Shown here: in pieces, positions 7,133-16,021 of the stretch
Layout: every line of letters starts with the position of its first letter
Position numbering within the stretch: the first letter of the stretch is position 1
NCBI GenBank assembly: GCA_031363055.1
Contig: JANLTP010000027.1
Location: 1-50,000 of the forward strand
Reading direction: 5' to 3'
DNA: 50,000 bases
Source: JANLTP01 sp031363055
Lineage (GTDB): Bacteria; Pseudomonadota; Gammaproteobacteria; Burkholderiales; Burkholderiaceae_E
The notes under the pieces: model-generated
Seen by the model: the letters and a program-made list of their open reading frames with translations, nothing else
The model's database searches: none
Told to the model about the DNA's origin: nothing
Made by a program: the position numbers and the translations under genes

Positions 7133-8914
7133 TCAGTGCTTGCCGCCGCCGCCACGGCCGCCGGCTGCTTGCGGCGGAACGTTTTGCGGAATGAAGTCGC
7201 GGTCTGCGCCCGGAACACTGTAGTCGTACGCCCAGCGATAGACCACCGGTAACTCGTCACCGAAATTGCCATGTTTGGGCGGGGTATCGGCGGTTTGCCA
7301 TTCCAGCGTGGTGGCATTCCAGGGGTTGGGACCGGAGGGCTTGCCCTTGAAATAACTCCAGATCAGATTGAACAAAAACACCAGTTGGACGACGCCCACG
7401 ATCAGCGCCGCGATGGTGATACCGGCATTCAGGGACTGCGCCGATTCCGGAATGAAGTTGGTGCCCTTGATCGCATAGTAGCGCCGCGGAACACCGAGGA
7501 AACCCAGGTAATGCATCGGGTAGTAGATGCAGTAGCTGCCGATAAAGGTCACCCAGAAATGAAACTTTCCGAGCGTGTCATTGAGCATGCGGCCGGTTAT
7601 TTTCGGGTACCAGTGATAGATGGCACCGAACACGACGAGTATCGGCGCAATCGCCATGACCATATGAAAGTGCGCCACGACAAACATGGTGTCGGACAAC
7701 GGCAGATCGACCGTGACGTTGCCCAGGAACAAGCCGGTCAAGCCGCCGTTGATGAAGGTAAAGACGAAGCCGATCGCAAACATCATCGGTACATTCATTT
7801 GAATATTGCCGCGCCACAACGTCAGCACCCAGTTGTAGACTTTCAGCGCAGTCGGAACCGCGATGATCAAGGTTGTGGTGGCGAAGAAGAAACCAAAGTA
7901 CGGGTTCATTCCGCTGACGTACATGTGGTGCGCCCAGACGATGAAACTAAGGCCGCCGATGCCGACAATCGCCCAGACCATCATGCGGTAGCCGAAGATG
8001 TTTCGCCGTGCGTTGATGCTGATCAGATCCGAAACAATGCCGAATGCCGGCAAGGCGACGATGTAGACCTCGGGGTGACCGAAAAACCAGAACAGATGTT
8101 GAAACAACACCGGGCTGCCACCGCTATGGTTGGCCTGCTTGCCCAACGAGACGATAGCGGGCATGAAGAAACTAGTCCCCAACGTCAGGTCCAGAATCAT
8201 CATGATGGCGCTGACAAACAGCGCCGGAAACGCAAACAGCGCGAGCACGGTGGCCGTGAAAATTCCCCAGACGGTGAGGGGCAAGCGCATCATGGTCATG
8301 CCGCGGGTGCGCGCTTGCAATACCGTCACCACATAGTTCAAGCCACCCATCGTGAAGCCAATGATGAAGAAGGCCAGGGACACCAGCATCAGGATGATTC
8401 CCCAGGTGGCGCCGGGTGTGCCGGGCAGGATGGCCTGTGGCGGATACAAAGTCCAGCCGGCACCGGTCGGCCCACCCGGGACGAACAGGCTCGCCACCAG
8501 CAACAGCACTGCAAACAGATAGACCCAGTAGCTCACCATGTTGACGTACGGGAACACCATGTCGCGCGCGCCGATCATGAGCGGAATCAGATAGTTGCCG
8601 AATCCGCCCAGGAACAACGCTGTCAGCAGATAGACCACCATGATCATGCCGTGCATGGTGACGAACTGCAGGTAGTTGCTCGGGTTAATAAAGTAGAAAG
8701 TTTCCGGAAAGCCCAACTGCAGACGCATCAGCCCCGACAACACCAACGCCACCAGCCCTATGCCGATGGCCGTGACCGCATACTGGATGGCAATGACTTT
8801 GGCGTCCTGGCTCCAGATGTATTTGCCGATGAACGTTTTGGGATGATAGAGCTCCATCTCACCGATTTCGGCCGGTGGTGCAAAGTCCGATGCATCATGT
8901 GCTGCGTACTCCAT
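7133..8914 (-). CDS. Cytochrome c oxidase subunit I (CoxN-like, aa3 type)
   Basis: This catalytic subunit of 593 residues has about twelve membrane segments. The CuB-site segment WFFGHPEVYIVALPAFG includes the Glu typical of A1-type oxidases; the HH pair is in VWAHHMYVSGM, and the heme ligands are in VTMHGMIMVVYLL and VVAHFHMVMAIAP. The start at ATG 8914 follows an AGGAGAG site; a TTG one codon upstream is less likely. The Gly/His-rich C-terminus (AGGRGGGGKH) is unusual. It pairs with the diheme subunit II immediately upstream. Confidence 0.96.
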   Translation of the reverse strand: MEYAAHDASDFAPPAEIGEMELYHPKTFIGKYIWSQDAKVIAIQYAVTAIGIGLVALVLSGLMRLQLGFPETFYFINPSNYLQFVTMHGMIMVVYLLTALFLGGFGNYLIPLMIGARDMVFPYVNMVSYWVYLFAVLLLVASLFVPGGPTGAGWTLYPPQAILPGTPGATWGIILMLVSLAFFIIGFTMGGLNYVVTVLQARTRGMTMMRLPLTVWGIFTATVLALFAFPALFVSAIMMILDLTLGTSFFMPAIVSLGKQANHSGGSPVLFQHLFWFFGHPEVYIVALPAFGIVSDLISINARRNIFGYRMMVWAIVGIGGLSFIVWAHHMYVSGMNPYFGFFFATTTLIIAVPTALKVYNWVLTLWRGNIQMNVPMMFAIGFVFTFINGGLTGLFLGNVTVDLPLSDTMFVVAHFHMVMAIAPILVVFGAIYHWYPKITGRMLNDTLGKFHFWVTFIGSYCIYYPMHYLGFLGVPRRYYAIKGTNFIPESAQSLNAGITIAALIVGVVQLVFLFNLIWSYFKGKPSGPNPWNATTLEWQTADTPPKHGNFGDELPVVYRWAYDYSVPGADRDFIPQNVPPQAAGGRGGGGKH

Positions 8915-8933
8915 CAAGCTCTCCTGATCCTAT

Positions 8934-10292
8934 TTATTTGAACGTATTGATGTAGGCCACTACGTTGTCGATGGCCCGATCGTCGGCCAGCGTCGAGGCC
9001 ATCAGTGCCATTTGGGAACCAAACAAATCCTGCGGATGGGCACCGCGAATGCCTTGTTTGAAATTTTTCAATTGAGTGACCAGATACCAGTCACTCATTC
9101 CCTTTAACCCGGGCGCATTGATTTGCTGCACACCCAGTCCGTCCGGGCCGTGGCAGGCGCCGCAAGTCGAGCCATAAATATCTTTGCCCTTGTTCGAATC
9201 GCCCTTGACGGTGAGTGGCGCCGGACGATCAGCCAACGTTTTGACATACGCGCTGACATTGCGAACGGCTCGGTCATCGGTCAAGATCGCCGCCATCGGG
9301 GCCATCTGTTTGCCGAAGGCATCTTTTTCCAGCGTTCCGCGGGTACCCTGTTTGAACGCAGTCAGTTGGCGATGCAAGTACCACTCGCCCTGGCCGGTCA
9401 ATTTCGGCGCGTTCAACGCGATGTTGCCCTCGCCCTGGGCACCATGACAGGCCGCGCAGGCAGCAAACAAGGCCTTGCCCGCCGCAATATCGTCGGGTGC
9501 GCGCCCAACAGACTCGGCGAACGTCGGATAACGGCTGAGCCACGCCTGAAACGCCTTCTCTTCTTCAACCACAACCCGGCCACGCATGGTGAAATGTGCA
9601 ATGCCGCACAGTTCTTCGCAGAGCACTTCGAACGTTCCGGGTCGCGTCGGTGTGAACCAGATATAGGTCACCAGACCCGGCACCAGGTCCATCTTGACGC
9701 GAAACTGCGCGACGCTGAAGTTGTGCAGGACGTCGACCGAGCGGAGCAGTAATTTGTACGGTTTGCCGATCGGAAGATGGACCTCCGGGCTGTTGATCAG
9801 GACGTCATCCTGCCCATGCGGATCATTGGGATCCATGCCAAACGGATTCTTGTCACTGATGTGTTTGGCGTCGACCGCACCCAGCTTGCCATCGGCGCCC
9901 GGGAAGCGGTAGCTCCAGTGCCATTGCTTGCCGACTGCCTCGAACAGCGCCGCATCGTTCGGGACGTCGACAAATTTTGCCCATACGAACAGACCGGGTG
10001 CCAACAGGGCAGCGACGCCGAGTGTTGTCAATCCCGTCAGCCAGATTTCAAGCTTTTTGTTCTCAGGCTCGTATTCAGCCTTGCTACCCTTGCGCTGGCG
10101 AAAGCGCACCACGCAGTAGGCCATGAACAGATTGACGGCGGCAAACACCACGCCGGTGACCCAGAATGTCAGGCTGATGGTGTCGTCAATCGTGCCCCAG
10201 TTTGACGCGATCGGCGTAAAGTACCACGGACTCAGAAGATGAAAAAGTACCGACCCGAATACCAATAAACCTAACACGATCGCCATGGCCAT
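8934..10292 (-). CDS. Cytochrome c oxidase subunit II with two fused cytochrome c domains (CoxM-like)
   Basis: This 452-residue protein begins with membrane segments (about 2-22, 38-60 and 88-108), followed by a cupredoxin domain with the CuA ligands His190, Cys225, Cys229, His233 and Met236 (EVLCEELCGIAHFTM). Two class I cytochrome c domains follow, with hemes at C279-A-A-C-H283 and C377-G-A-C-H381. The domains are recognisable duplicates, sharing N-A-P-x-L-x-G, W-Y-L, F-K-Q-G and D-D-R-A blocks. Standard caa3 subunit II carries one heme domain, so this is a diheme form. The fusion implies electrons pass inside one polypeptide to CuA. It is the first gene of the operon. Confidence 0.95.
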   Translation of the reverse strand: MAMAIVLGLLVFGSVLFHLLSPWYFTPIASNWGTIDDTISLTFWVTGVVFAAVNLFMAYCVVRFRQRKGSKAEYEPENKKLEIWLTGLTTLGVAALLAPGLFVWAKFVDVPNDAALFEAVGKQWHWSYRFPGADGKLGAVDAKHISDKNPFGMDPNDPHGQDDVLINSPEVHLPIGKPYKLLLRSVDVLHNFSVAQFRVKMDLVPGLVTYIWFTPTRPGTFEVLCEELCGIAHFTMRGRVVVEEEKAFQAWLSRYPTFAESVGRAPDDIAAGKALFAACAACHGAQGEGNIALNAPKLTGQGEWYLHRQLTAFKQGTRGTLEKDAFGKQMAPMAAILTDDRAVRNVSAYVKTLADRPAPLTVKGDSNKGKDIYGSTCGACHGPDGLGVQQINAPGLKGMSDWYLVTQLKNFKQGIRGAHPQDLFGSQMALMASTLADDRAIDNVVAYINTFK

Positions 10293-10480
10293 AACTTGCT
10301 ACTCTTTCGAAGAGTTTATTTAAGCTACGCAGGCAAGCGGGCGGGGTCAAGCGCACTACTTAATCGATCAGTCGCCCATCTTGGTGCATTTGAAGATCAT
10401 CGGTAGTGCGTCGGTTCGTCCAAACCGTGCAGTTTTCGCACTGCTGTGAATCATTATGCATAGATCGTTAATGGATGTAA
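10293..10480. promoter_or_regulatory. Upstream region of the oxidase operon
   Basis: No gene is visible between coxM and the DUF1993 gene. This stretch should hold the oxidase promoter on the minus strand. I could not pick a convincing -35/-10 pair or a known operator by eye. Confidence 0.35.
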
Positions 10481-10509
10481 ACGTCTAAAACTCAAAAAGT
10501 TTTAGACGT
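10481..10509 (-). terminator. Hairpin after the DUF1993 gene
   Basis: A perfect 12-bp inverted repeat (ACGTCTAAAACT at 10481-10492 and its complement at 10498-10509) with a 5-base loop lies 26 bases after the DUF1993 stop. The stem is A/T-rich at its tip and the following T tract is short, so it may be a modest terminator or a protein-binding dyad upstream of the oxidase operon. Confidence 0.5.
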
Positions 10510-10535
10510 CAAATCGCAAATCAAGCCGCTTCGGG

Positions 10536-11045
10536 TCAGGCGACCTTGCCGAGAAAATCCTTCTTGCCGATTTCCACGCCGTTGTGTCTCAGCAGGTTGT
10601 AGGCTGTGGTCACATGAAAGAAAAAGTTCGGGAACGCCCAGTGCATGAGGAACGGCAAGCCCTTCATTTGCATCGAGCGATCACGCAGGACAATGGTGAT
10701 GTCGCGATCTTCTTGGCCATCAATTTTCTCGCGCGTAATACTGTTGACAAACTCGAGCGTCTTGGCGATCCGAGCCTTTAAATCGGCCATGCTGATTTCG
10801 TTATCTTCATGCTTTGGAATGTCGACGCCGGCCAACCGGGCGACCGCGCCTTTGGCACCGTCGCATGCGATCTGCACTTGTTTGGTCAGTGTCAGCATAT
10901 CGGGCGCCAGGCGGCTGGCGAGCATATTGCCCGGATCGAAATTCCTGGTCTTGGCGTGCGCTTCGCCCTTCTCGAGCAGGTCAGACAAGTTGCCGAGCAT
11001 TTGACGAAAAACCGGTACGCTGGCGTCGTAGAGTGAAATGGTCAT
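10536..11045 (-). CDS. DUF1993 family protein
   Basis: This 169-residue soluble protein matches the DUF1993 family, with the N-terminal SLYDASVPVFRQMLGNLSDLL pattern and a C-terminal PNFFFHVTTAYNLLRHNGV segment. The family belongs to the helical-bundle DinB-like group; no reaction is established. AGGAGC precedes the ATG. It follows the enoyl-CoA hydratase gene, separated by a 19-bp perfect tandem duplication. Confidence 0.85.
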   Translation of the reverse strand: MTISLYDASVPVFRQMLGNLSDLLEKGEAHAKTRNFDPGNMLASRLAPDMLTLTKQVQIACDGAKGAVARLAGVDIPKHEDNEISMADLKARIAKTLEFVNSITREKIDGQEDRDITIVLRDRSMQMKGLPFLMHWAFPNFFFHVTTAYNLLRHNGVEIGKKDFLGKVA

Positions 11046-11061
11046 TCATGGCTCCTGAATA

Positions 11062-11099
11062 AAAAAAGTGGCCTGCGATCAAAAAAGTGGCCTGCGATC
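11062..11099. repeat. 19-bp perfect tandem duplication at the ech stop
   Basis: Units at 11062-11080 and 11081-11099 are identical. The stop codon of the enoyl-CoA hydratase gene (11098-11100) overlaps the edge of the second unit, and the other copy fills the spacer before DUF1993. Confidence 0.9.
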
Positions 11100-11949
11100 A
11101 AGCCTTTCTGAAATTGGCCGTACGCTTCTCGCGAAACGACAGAACCCCTTCGACATTGTCCGGCGCGCCGATCAGCGCACACTGGGCGTCGCGCTCCATC
11201 TCGAGATGTGCGGCAAGATCGGTCGCGGTCGCGCAATCAACCAGTTTACGCGTGGCGAGCACGGCCGCCTGCGGTCCATTGGCCAGGCGTTGTGCCAGGG
11301 CCAGCGCCTGAGTTGCCAGGTCGTTATCGTCGATACAGCGCCAGATAAGCCCCCATTGCTCGGCAGTTTCCGCAGAAACCGAGTCGCCGGTCAGACTGGC
11401 CCCCAAGGTACGAGCGCGGCCGGCCGTGCGCGACATGAACCACGTCGCCGAGACGTCAGGCACCAGTCCGAGTTTCGGCACAAAGGTCAGCACGAAGCGA
11501 GCCGACCGAGCCATCAGCGCGATGTCACCGGCCAGTGCAATGCCGGCACCACCGCCCGCTGCCACACCGTTAATGGCGGTCAGGACCGGCATCTTGACCT
11601 GATTGATGCTCTGCACCAGATCAAGCACCCGAACGAAGGTGGCGCGCGCACGCTCCTGCTGTTCATCCATTGACGATCCGGGCTTGAACGAGGTTGATTG
11701 CATGAGATCAGCACCCGCGCAAAACGCGCGACCCGCACCGGTGATGATCAGCGCCCGCGCACCGGACTGTTCGGCTTCTTTCACTGCCTTCGGGATCTCT
11801 TCGAACATTGCGCCGTTCAACGCGTTCAGCGCGTCAGGACGATTCAGCAATACTCGATAAACGTCGTCTCGCTGACCTTCGGCTGTCGCGACTTCAAGTT
11901 TTAACGCGGTGTACTGATCGTTGGTGCTTTGCCATTGGACTTGGGTCAT
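11098..11949 (-). CDS. Enoyl-CoA hydratase/isomerase (PaaG-like)
   Basis: This crotonase-fold protein has 283 residues. The oxyanion-hole segments are AGRAFCAGADL and NGVAAGGGAGIALAGD. The catalytic region reads FVPKLGLVPDVSATWF, with Asp where hydratases usually have Glu; this resembles PaaG, the ring 1,2-epoxyphenylacetyl-CoA isomerase. The two Gly usually present in LVPDxGGTW are replaced by Ser-Ala, so specificity is uncertain. No other phenylacetate genes lie nearby. It is downstream of an MFS transporter with a 6-base gap. Confidence 0.85.
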   Translation of the reverse strand: MTQVQWQSTNDQYTALKLEVATAEGQRDDVYRVLLNRPDALNALNGAMFEEIPKAVKEAEQSGARALIITGAGRAFCAGADLMQSTSFKPGSSMDEQQERARATFVRVLDLVQSINQVKMPVLTAINGVAAGGGAGIALAGDIALMARSARFVLTFVPKLGLVPDVSATWFMSRTAGRARTLGASLTGDSVSAETAEQWGLIWRCIDDNDLATQALALAQRLANGPQAAVLATRKLVDCATATDLAAHLEMERDAQCALIGAPDNVEGVLSFREKRTANFRKA

Positions 11950-11955
11950 GGTTGT

Positions 11956-13191
11956 TTATCCGTTCTTGCCGATAGTGGGAGATACATATTGATGTTCGGG
12001 TTGATCAATCATAGTCGCCGACCGCAAGCTGACTACCAACAACACGGCCGCCGCCGCCCAGAACGGCGTTTGCGGCGCGATGTGATAAAGCGCAGTCGAC
12101 AGCAACGGCGCGAGCACCATACCGGCGGCCTGAGCTGCGGCCATCGTACCGGCGGCAATGCCTTGTTCCTGTGCGCTCACGGCGCCCGACGCCGCAGCCG
12201 ACATGGCGGGAAACACCATGCCCATGCCGAAGCCGGCACCAAAATAGCCAGCGGCCATCCAGGGCACCGACGGGCTGAAGCTGCCCGCCAGAAAGGCAAC
12301 TGATGATATGGCGGTGCCGGTGGCGATCAGCCGGATCGGTGTCCAGCGAGCGGCGTTGCTGCCCGAGTTCAGTTTTCTGACCAGCAACTGCGCGGTGATC
12401 AACGCCAGACCCACTGACGTCAAGACCAATCCGGTCGCACTGACCGCAGCGGCTGGCTGGTAGGCGAATTGGTCGATGATAAAGAAGGCCGTATTCACTT
12501 GTGCCGAGATGACACAGAACATGGCGCACAGCGCGACCGCCATCGGCCAGCGCAATCGTCGATCGGTCAATGACATCGGCGGTGATGAGCGAGGCCCGGA
12601 ACGATGTTCGAGTTCGACGGCTTTCAGACTCGTGCCGGCCTTATAGACCAGCAACACTGCAGCAGCACTCAGGACAGTGGCAAACAGTAACGGCAGAATC
12701 AGCGAATAAGCACCCAACACACCACCGATGGCCGGACCGAGAATCATGCCGACGCCGCTGGCCGCCCCCAGTGCGGCGAGGCCACCGGCACGCTTTTCGG
12801 GTGCCAGTGAGTCGGCGATCATCGCTTGCGAGGCGACCGGCAGGGCGGCGTAGAACGCACCCAGAGCACCGCGCGTGAACAACAAGGAGAAGAACATCAT
12901 CGCCGCGTCGATCACCTTTGCCAGACCCAGAGCGACGGCTATGCTGAGCAGTGCGAACAGCACGGTGAATCCGATCAATCCCTGTTGCATCACTCGGTAG
13001 CGGCCGACGCCGTCGGAGTGCCGCCCCCAGGACCTGCTCGACATCATCCAGCAGATGCCCGAGACCGACATCATGAAACCGATTTGCCACTCGGGCATAC
13101 CGACCACGCGACCGATCGGACCGATGACCGTGTTGAAGGTCATGAAGGCAATGTTGCACAGGGCAACCAGGAGAACGAGCGTGCGGATCAT
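11956..13191 (-). CDS. MFS transporter (drug:H+ antiporter type)
   Basis: This protein of about 411 residues has twelve predicted membrane segments. The loop between segments 2 and 3 (MSSRSWGRHSDGVGRYRVM) fits the MFS motif G-x-x-x-D-x-x-G-R-R/K, and the fifth-segment region has GPAIGGVLG, typical of antiporters. The substrate is unknown. The start at ATG 13191 is inside the degenerate third unit of the katG-end repeat. It is co-directional with katG and ech. Confidence 0.88.
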   Translation of the reverse strand: MIRTLVLLVALCNIAFMTFNTVIGPIGRVVGMPEWQIGFMMSVSGICWMMSSRSWGRHSDGVGRYRVMQQGLIGFTVLFALLSIAVALGLAKVIDAAMMFFSLLFTRGALGAFYAALPVASQAMIADSLAPEKRAGGLAALGAASGVGMILGPAIGGVLGAYSLILPLLFATVLSAAAVLLVYKAGTSLKAVELEHRSGPRSSPPMSLTDRRLRWPMAVALCAMFCVISAQVNTAFFIIDQFAYQPAAAVSATGLVLTSVGLALITAQLLVRKLNSGSNAARWTPIRLIATGTAISSVAFLAGSFSPSVPWMAAGYFGAGFGMGMVFPAMSAAASGAVSAQEQGIAAGTMAAAQAAGMVLAPLLSTALYHIAPQTPFWAAAAVLLVVSLRSATMIDQPEHQYVSPTIGKNG

Positions 13192-13228
13192 CAAGCCAGA
13201 ATACTAAGCCAGATCACTAAGCCAGATC
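13190..13228. repeat. 13-bp tandem repeat covering the katG stop and MFS start
   Basis: Two perfect 13-bp units (13203-13215 and 13216-13228) and a degenerate third (13190-13202) lie in a row. One copy contains the katG stop (13217-13219), and the degenerate unit runs into the MFS start codon, so the spacer consists of repeat. Confidence 0.85.
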
Positions 13229-15427
13229 AAAGCGATCGAGGTTCATCACCTTGCTCCAGGCTGCGACGAAGGCCGACACGAACGCCGATTCCGAGTCACG
13301 GGCCGCGTACACCTCGGCGATGGCGCGCAGTTGTGCATTCGAGCCGAACACCAGATCATTGACCGTAGCCGTCCATTTGAGCGTTCCGGTCGTACGATCG
13401 CGACCTTGTAGCGTACCGTCGGTGGCAGTCGACTTCTGCCATTGCGTATTCATGTCGAGCAGATTCACGAAGAAGTCATTGCTCAATGCCTCGGGACGAT
13501 CGGTAAAGACGCCGTTTTCTGACTGTCCGTAATTGGCATTCAGTACGCGCAGGCCGCCGATCAAGACAGTCATCTCTGGCGCGGTCAGCGTCAACAGATT
13601 CGCTCGATCGACGAGCATCTCGGCGGCGAATCGCTCATAGCCCGGTGCGGCGTAATTGCGAAAGCCGTCTGCCTTGGGCTCCAGTACCGCAAACGAATCG
13701 ATATCGGTCTGCGCTTGAGTTGCATCGGTACGCCCAGGCGAAAACGGCACGTTGATGTCGTGGCCAGCATTCTTGGCGGCCGCTTCAATCGCGGCACAAC
13801 CTGCGAGCACGATCAAGTCCGCCAGCGAAACGCGCTTGGCACTGGTCTGCGCTGCGTTGAACTCTTTTTGAACGCCTTCCAAAATCGCCAGGACATTCGA
13901 AAGCACGACAGGCTGATTGACTGCCCAATCCTTTTGCGGGGCGAGGCGAATGCGTGCGCCATTGGCGCCACCGCGCTTGTCGCTGCCACGGAAACTTGCG
14001 GCCGACGCCCAGGCGGTGCTCACCCACTGCGACACTGGCACACCCGCTGCCGTGAGCCTGATTTTCAACGTGGCGATATCCTGCGCATCGATCGGCGCAT
14101 GATCTATTGCGGGTACCGGATCTTGCCAGATGAATACTTCTTCCGGGACTAGCTTGCCGAGGTAACGCGCACGTGGACCCATGTCGCGGTGCGTCAGTTT
14201 GAACCAGGCGCGTGCGAAGGCGTCGTGCAGTTCTTCCGGGTTGTGCAAGAAGCGGCGAGAAATTTTTTCATACGCAGGATCGACGCGTAGCGCCATGTCG
14301 GCGGTCGTCATCATCGGCGCATGGCGTTTTGACGGGTCGTGCGCGTCGGGTACGGTCGTGGCTGCCGCCGGATCATTCGGTTTCCACTGGTGGGCGCCAG
14401 CCGGACTTTTGGTCAGTTCCCATTCGTAGCCGAACAGCGTGTCGAAATAGCCGTTGTCCCATTGAATCGGGTTCGGCGTCCACGCGCCTTCGATACCGCT
14501 GGAGATCGTGTGTTCGCCTTTGCCACTACCGAAGCTGTTGCCCCAACCGAGGCCTTGAGCATCGATGTCAGCGCCTTCCGGTTCCCGGCCGACGTGCGCT
14601 GTGTCACCGGCACCGTGAGACTTGCCGAAGGTGTGGCCGCCGGCAACTAGGGCGACCGTTTCCTCGTCGTTCATCGCCATGCGAGCGAAGGTTTCGCGAA
14701 TATCCCGGGCCGAGGCCAGCGGGTCCGGTTTGCCGTTCGGGCCTTCCGGGTTGACATAGATCAAACCCATTTGCACTGCAGCCAGCGGATTGGCCAACTC
14801 GCGATCGCCGCTATACCGTTGATCACCGAGCCACTGGGTTTCGGGTCCCCAATCGATCTCGTCTTCCGGTTCCCATACATCGGCGCGACCACCACCAAAG
14901 CCCAAGGTCTTGAACCCCATCGAGTCCATGGCGACATTGCCCGTGAGTATCAATAAATCGGCCCAGGATAATTTGCGGCCGTATTTCTTTTTGATCGGCC
15001 ACAACAAACGTCGCGCCTTATCGAGGTTGACGTTATCGGGCCAACTATTGAGCGGCGCAAAGCGCTGGGCACCGGTGCCGCCACCGCCGCGACCGTCGGC
15101 AGTGCGGTAGGTGCCTGCTGCGTGCCAGGTCATTCGAACAAAGAATGGCCCATAGTGACCATAGTCGGCTGGCCACCAATCCTGTGAGTCGGTCATCAAC
15201 GCCGTCAAATCCTTGACGACGGCATCAAGGTCGAGGTTTTTGAATGCCTGGGTGTAGTTGAACGATTCGCCCATCGGATTGGATTTCGAGGATTGCTGGT
15301 GCAGCATCCGCAAGTTCAATTGATTGGGCCACCAGTGGGCGTTCGCGGGCTTGCCAGAAATGGTGTGGCTGCCAGCGCCAGCGGAAAACGGACATTGACC
15401 TTCACTGGGTATGTTTTGAGTTGACAT
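13217..15427 (-). CDS. katG: Catalase-peroxidase
   Basis: This 736-residue bifunctional heme enzyme breaks down hydrogen peroxide and also acts as a peroxidase. The distal site Arg98-Trp101-His102 is in FFVRMTWHAAGTYR, and the proximal His is in VALVAGGHTFGKSHG. The N-terminal half carries the heme and the C-terminal half is the degenerate duplicated domain. The length is normal and the gene looks intact. It probably has its own promoter in the 15428-15600 region. Confidence 0.98.
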   Translation of the reverse strand: MSTQNIPSEGQCPFSAGAGSHTISGKPANAHWWPNQLNLRMLHQQSSKSNPMGESFNYTQAFKNLDLDAVVKDLTALMTDSQDWWPADYGHYGPFFVRMTWHAAGTYRTADGRGGGGTGAQRFAPLNSWPDNVNLDKARRLLWPIKKKYGRKLSWADLLILTGNVAMDSMGFKTLGFGGGRADVWEPEDEIDWGPETQWLGDQRYSGDRELANPLAAVQMGLIYVNPEGPNGKPDPLASARDIRETFARMAMNDEETVALVAGGHTFGKSHGAGDTAHVGREPEGADIDAQGLGWGNSFGSGKGEHTISSGIEGAWTPNPIQWDNGYFDTLFGYEWELTKSPAGAHQWKPNDPAAATTVPDAHDPSKRHAPMMTTADMALRVDPAYEKISRRFLHNPEELHDAFARAWFKLTHRDMGPRARYLGKLVPEEVFIWQDPVPAIDHAPIDAQDIATLKIRLTAAGVPVSQWVSTAWASAASFRGSDKRGGANGARIRLAPQKDWAVNQPVVLSNVLAILEGVQKEFNAAQTSAKRVSLADLIVLAGCAAIEAAAKNAGHDINVPFSPGRTDATQAQTDIDSFAVLEPKADGFRNYAAPGYERFAAEMLVDRANLLTLTAPEMTVLIGGLRVLNANYGQSENGVFTDRPEALSNDFFVNLLDMNTQWQKSTATDGTLQGRDRTTGTLKWTATVNDLVFGSNAQLRAIAEVYAARDSESAFVSAFVAAWSKVMNLDRFDLA

Positions 15428-15524
15428 GGCTGTACCTTTCGACTTCGTTGGTTTTTCGTCTGGAATGCTTGGATTGCCAAATGCTCAAGCGCAGCGTGTA
15501 CAAAAGCGCGGTTCGTTCGATTGA

Positions 15525-15543
15525 ATAAATCAATTGTATTTAT
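15525..15543 (-). promoter_or_regulatory. A/T-rich dyad upstream of katG
   Basis: ATAAAT and ATTTAT flank seven bases at 15525-15543, about 100 bases before the katG start. LysR-type regulators such as OxyR bind A/T-rich dyads of this kind, but the match to the OxyR consensus is poor, so the regulator is not assigned. Confidence 0.35.
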
Positions 15544-15602
15544 CGATTTGTTAGAATAAAGCTATGTTTAGCCTTGCGTCATCAAAGTGACGCTGCGCGT
15601 AA

Positions 15603-15964
15603 TCAATTTTTTGATTTGAGACCGGGCACGCGTTTGAATTCGTCCAGGTTGTCAGTGACGAGCGTGAGGTTTAGGGCCAACGCCTGCGAAGCGATCAATA
15701 AGTCGTTCGGACCAATCGGTTGGCCGGCCTTTTCCAGAGCCCAACGAATGTTTCCGTAGTGACGATCAGCACCCGATTTCTGAGTAACGCCAACAGCGAA
15801 TGCGGCGGCGCTGGTCGGATCACAATCGCCCCCGCCTCTCGCGTCATGATTGCGTCGGCGCCGGGCAACTCAAACTCGCGCGGAATTCGCACGGCTCGGT
15901 TGGCGCCATTTCGAAACAAGCGAACCGGATGAGGATCAGGTTTTACATTTGAACGTTGACTCAT
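15603..15964 (-). pseudogene. vapBC deletion scar: VapB N-part joined to VapC C-terminus
   Basis: From ATG 15964 the frame encodes a VapB-type AbrB-fold antitoxin (VRLFRNGANRAVRIPREFEL, then IVIRPAPPHSLLALL). It then runs off into non-family residues up to a stop at 15695. In another frame the same stretch (about 15785 down to 15603) encodes the last 55 or so residues of a PIN-domain VapC: YGNIRWALEK, GQPIGPNDLLIASQA and LTLVTDNLDEF. The first half of the toxin, with its catalytic Asp, is missing. One internal deletion with a frame change explains the structure, so no toxin can be made. Confidence 0.85.
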
Positions 15965-16021
15965 TGACGGTGACCTATGTTTTGACACGTACAGGAATTA
16001 CTCGATGAGTTGAACTGCGAG

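Noticed and set aside
6349..7194. A 281-residue plus-strand frame antisense to the subunit III genes
   Set aside because: Same composition bias and no recognisable motif; it is a shadow of the oxidase genes.
7114..7317. N-terminal extension of the CoxO-like protein
   Set aside because: It would overlap the end of subunit I by almost 200 bases. ATG 7113 has a good ribosome site and matches subunit III length.
7271..8941. A 556-residue plus-strand open frame antisense to oxidase subunit I
   Set aside because: Its product is extremely rich in His, Gln, Arg and Asp with no domain pattern, as expected of the complement of a hydrophobic membrane gene. The minus-strand oxidase frame is unambiguous.
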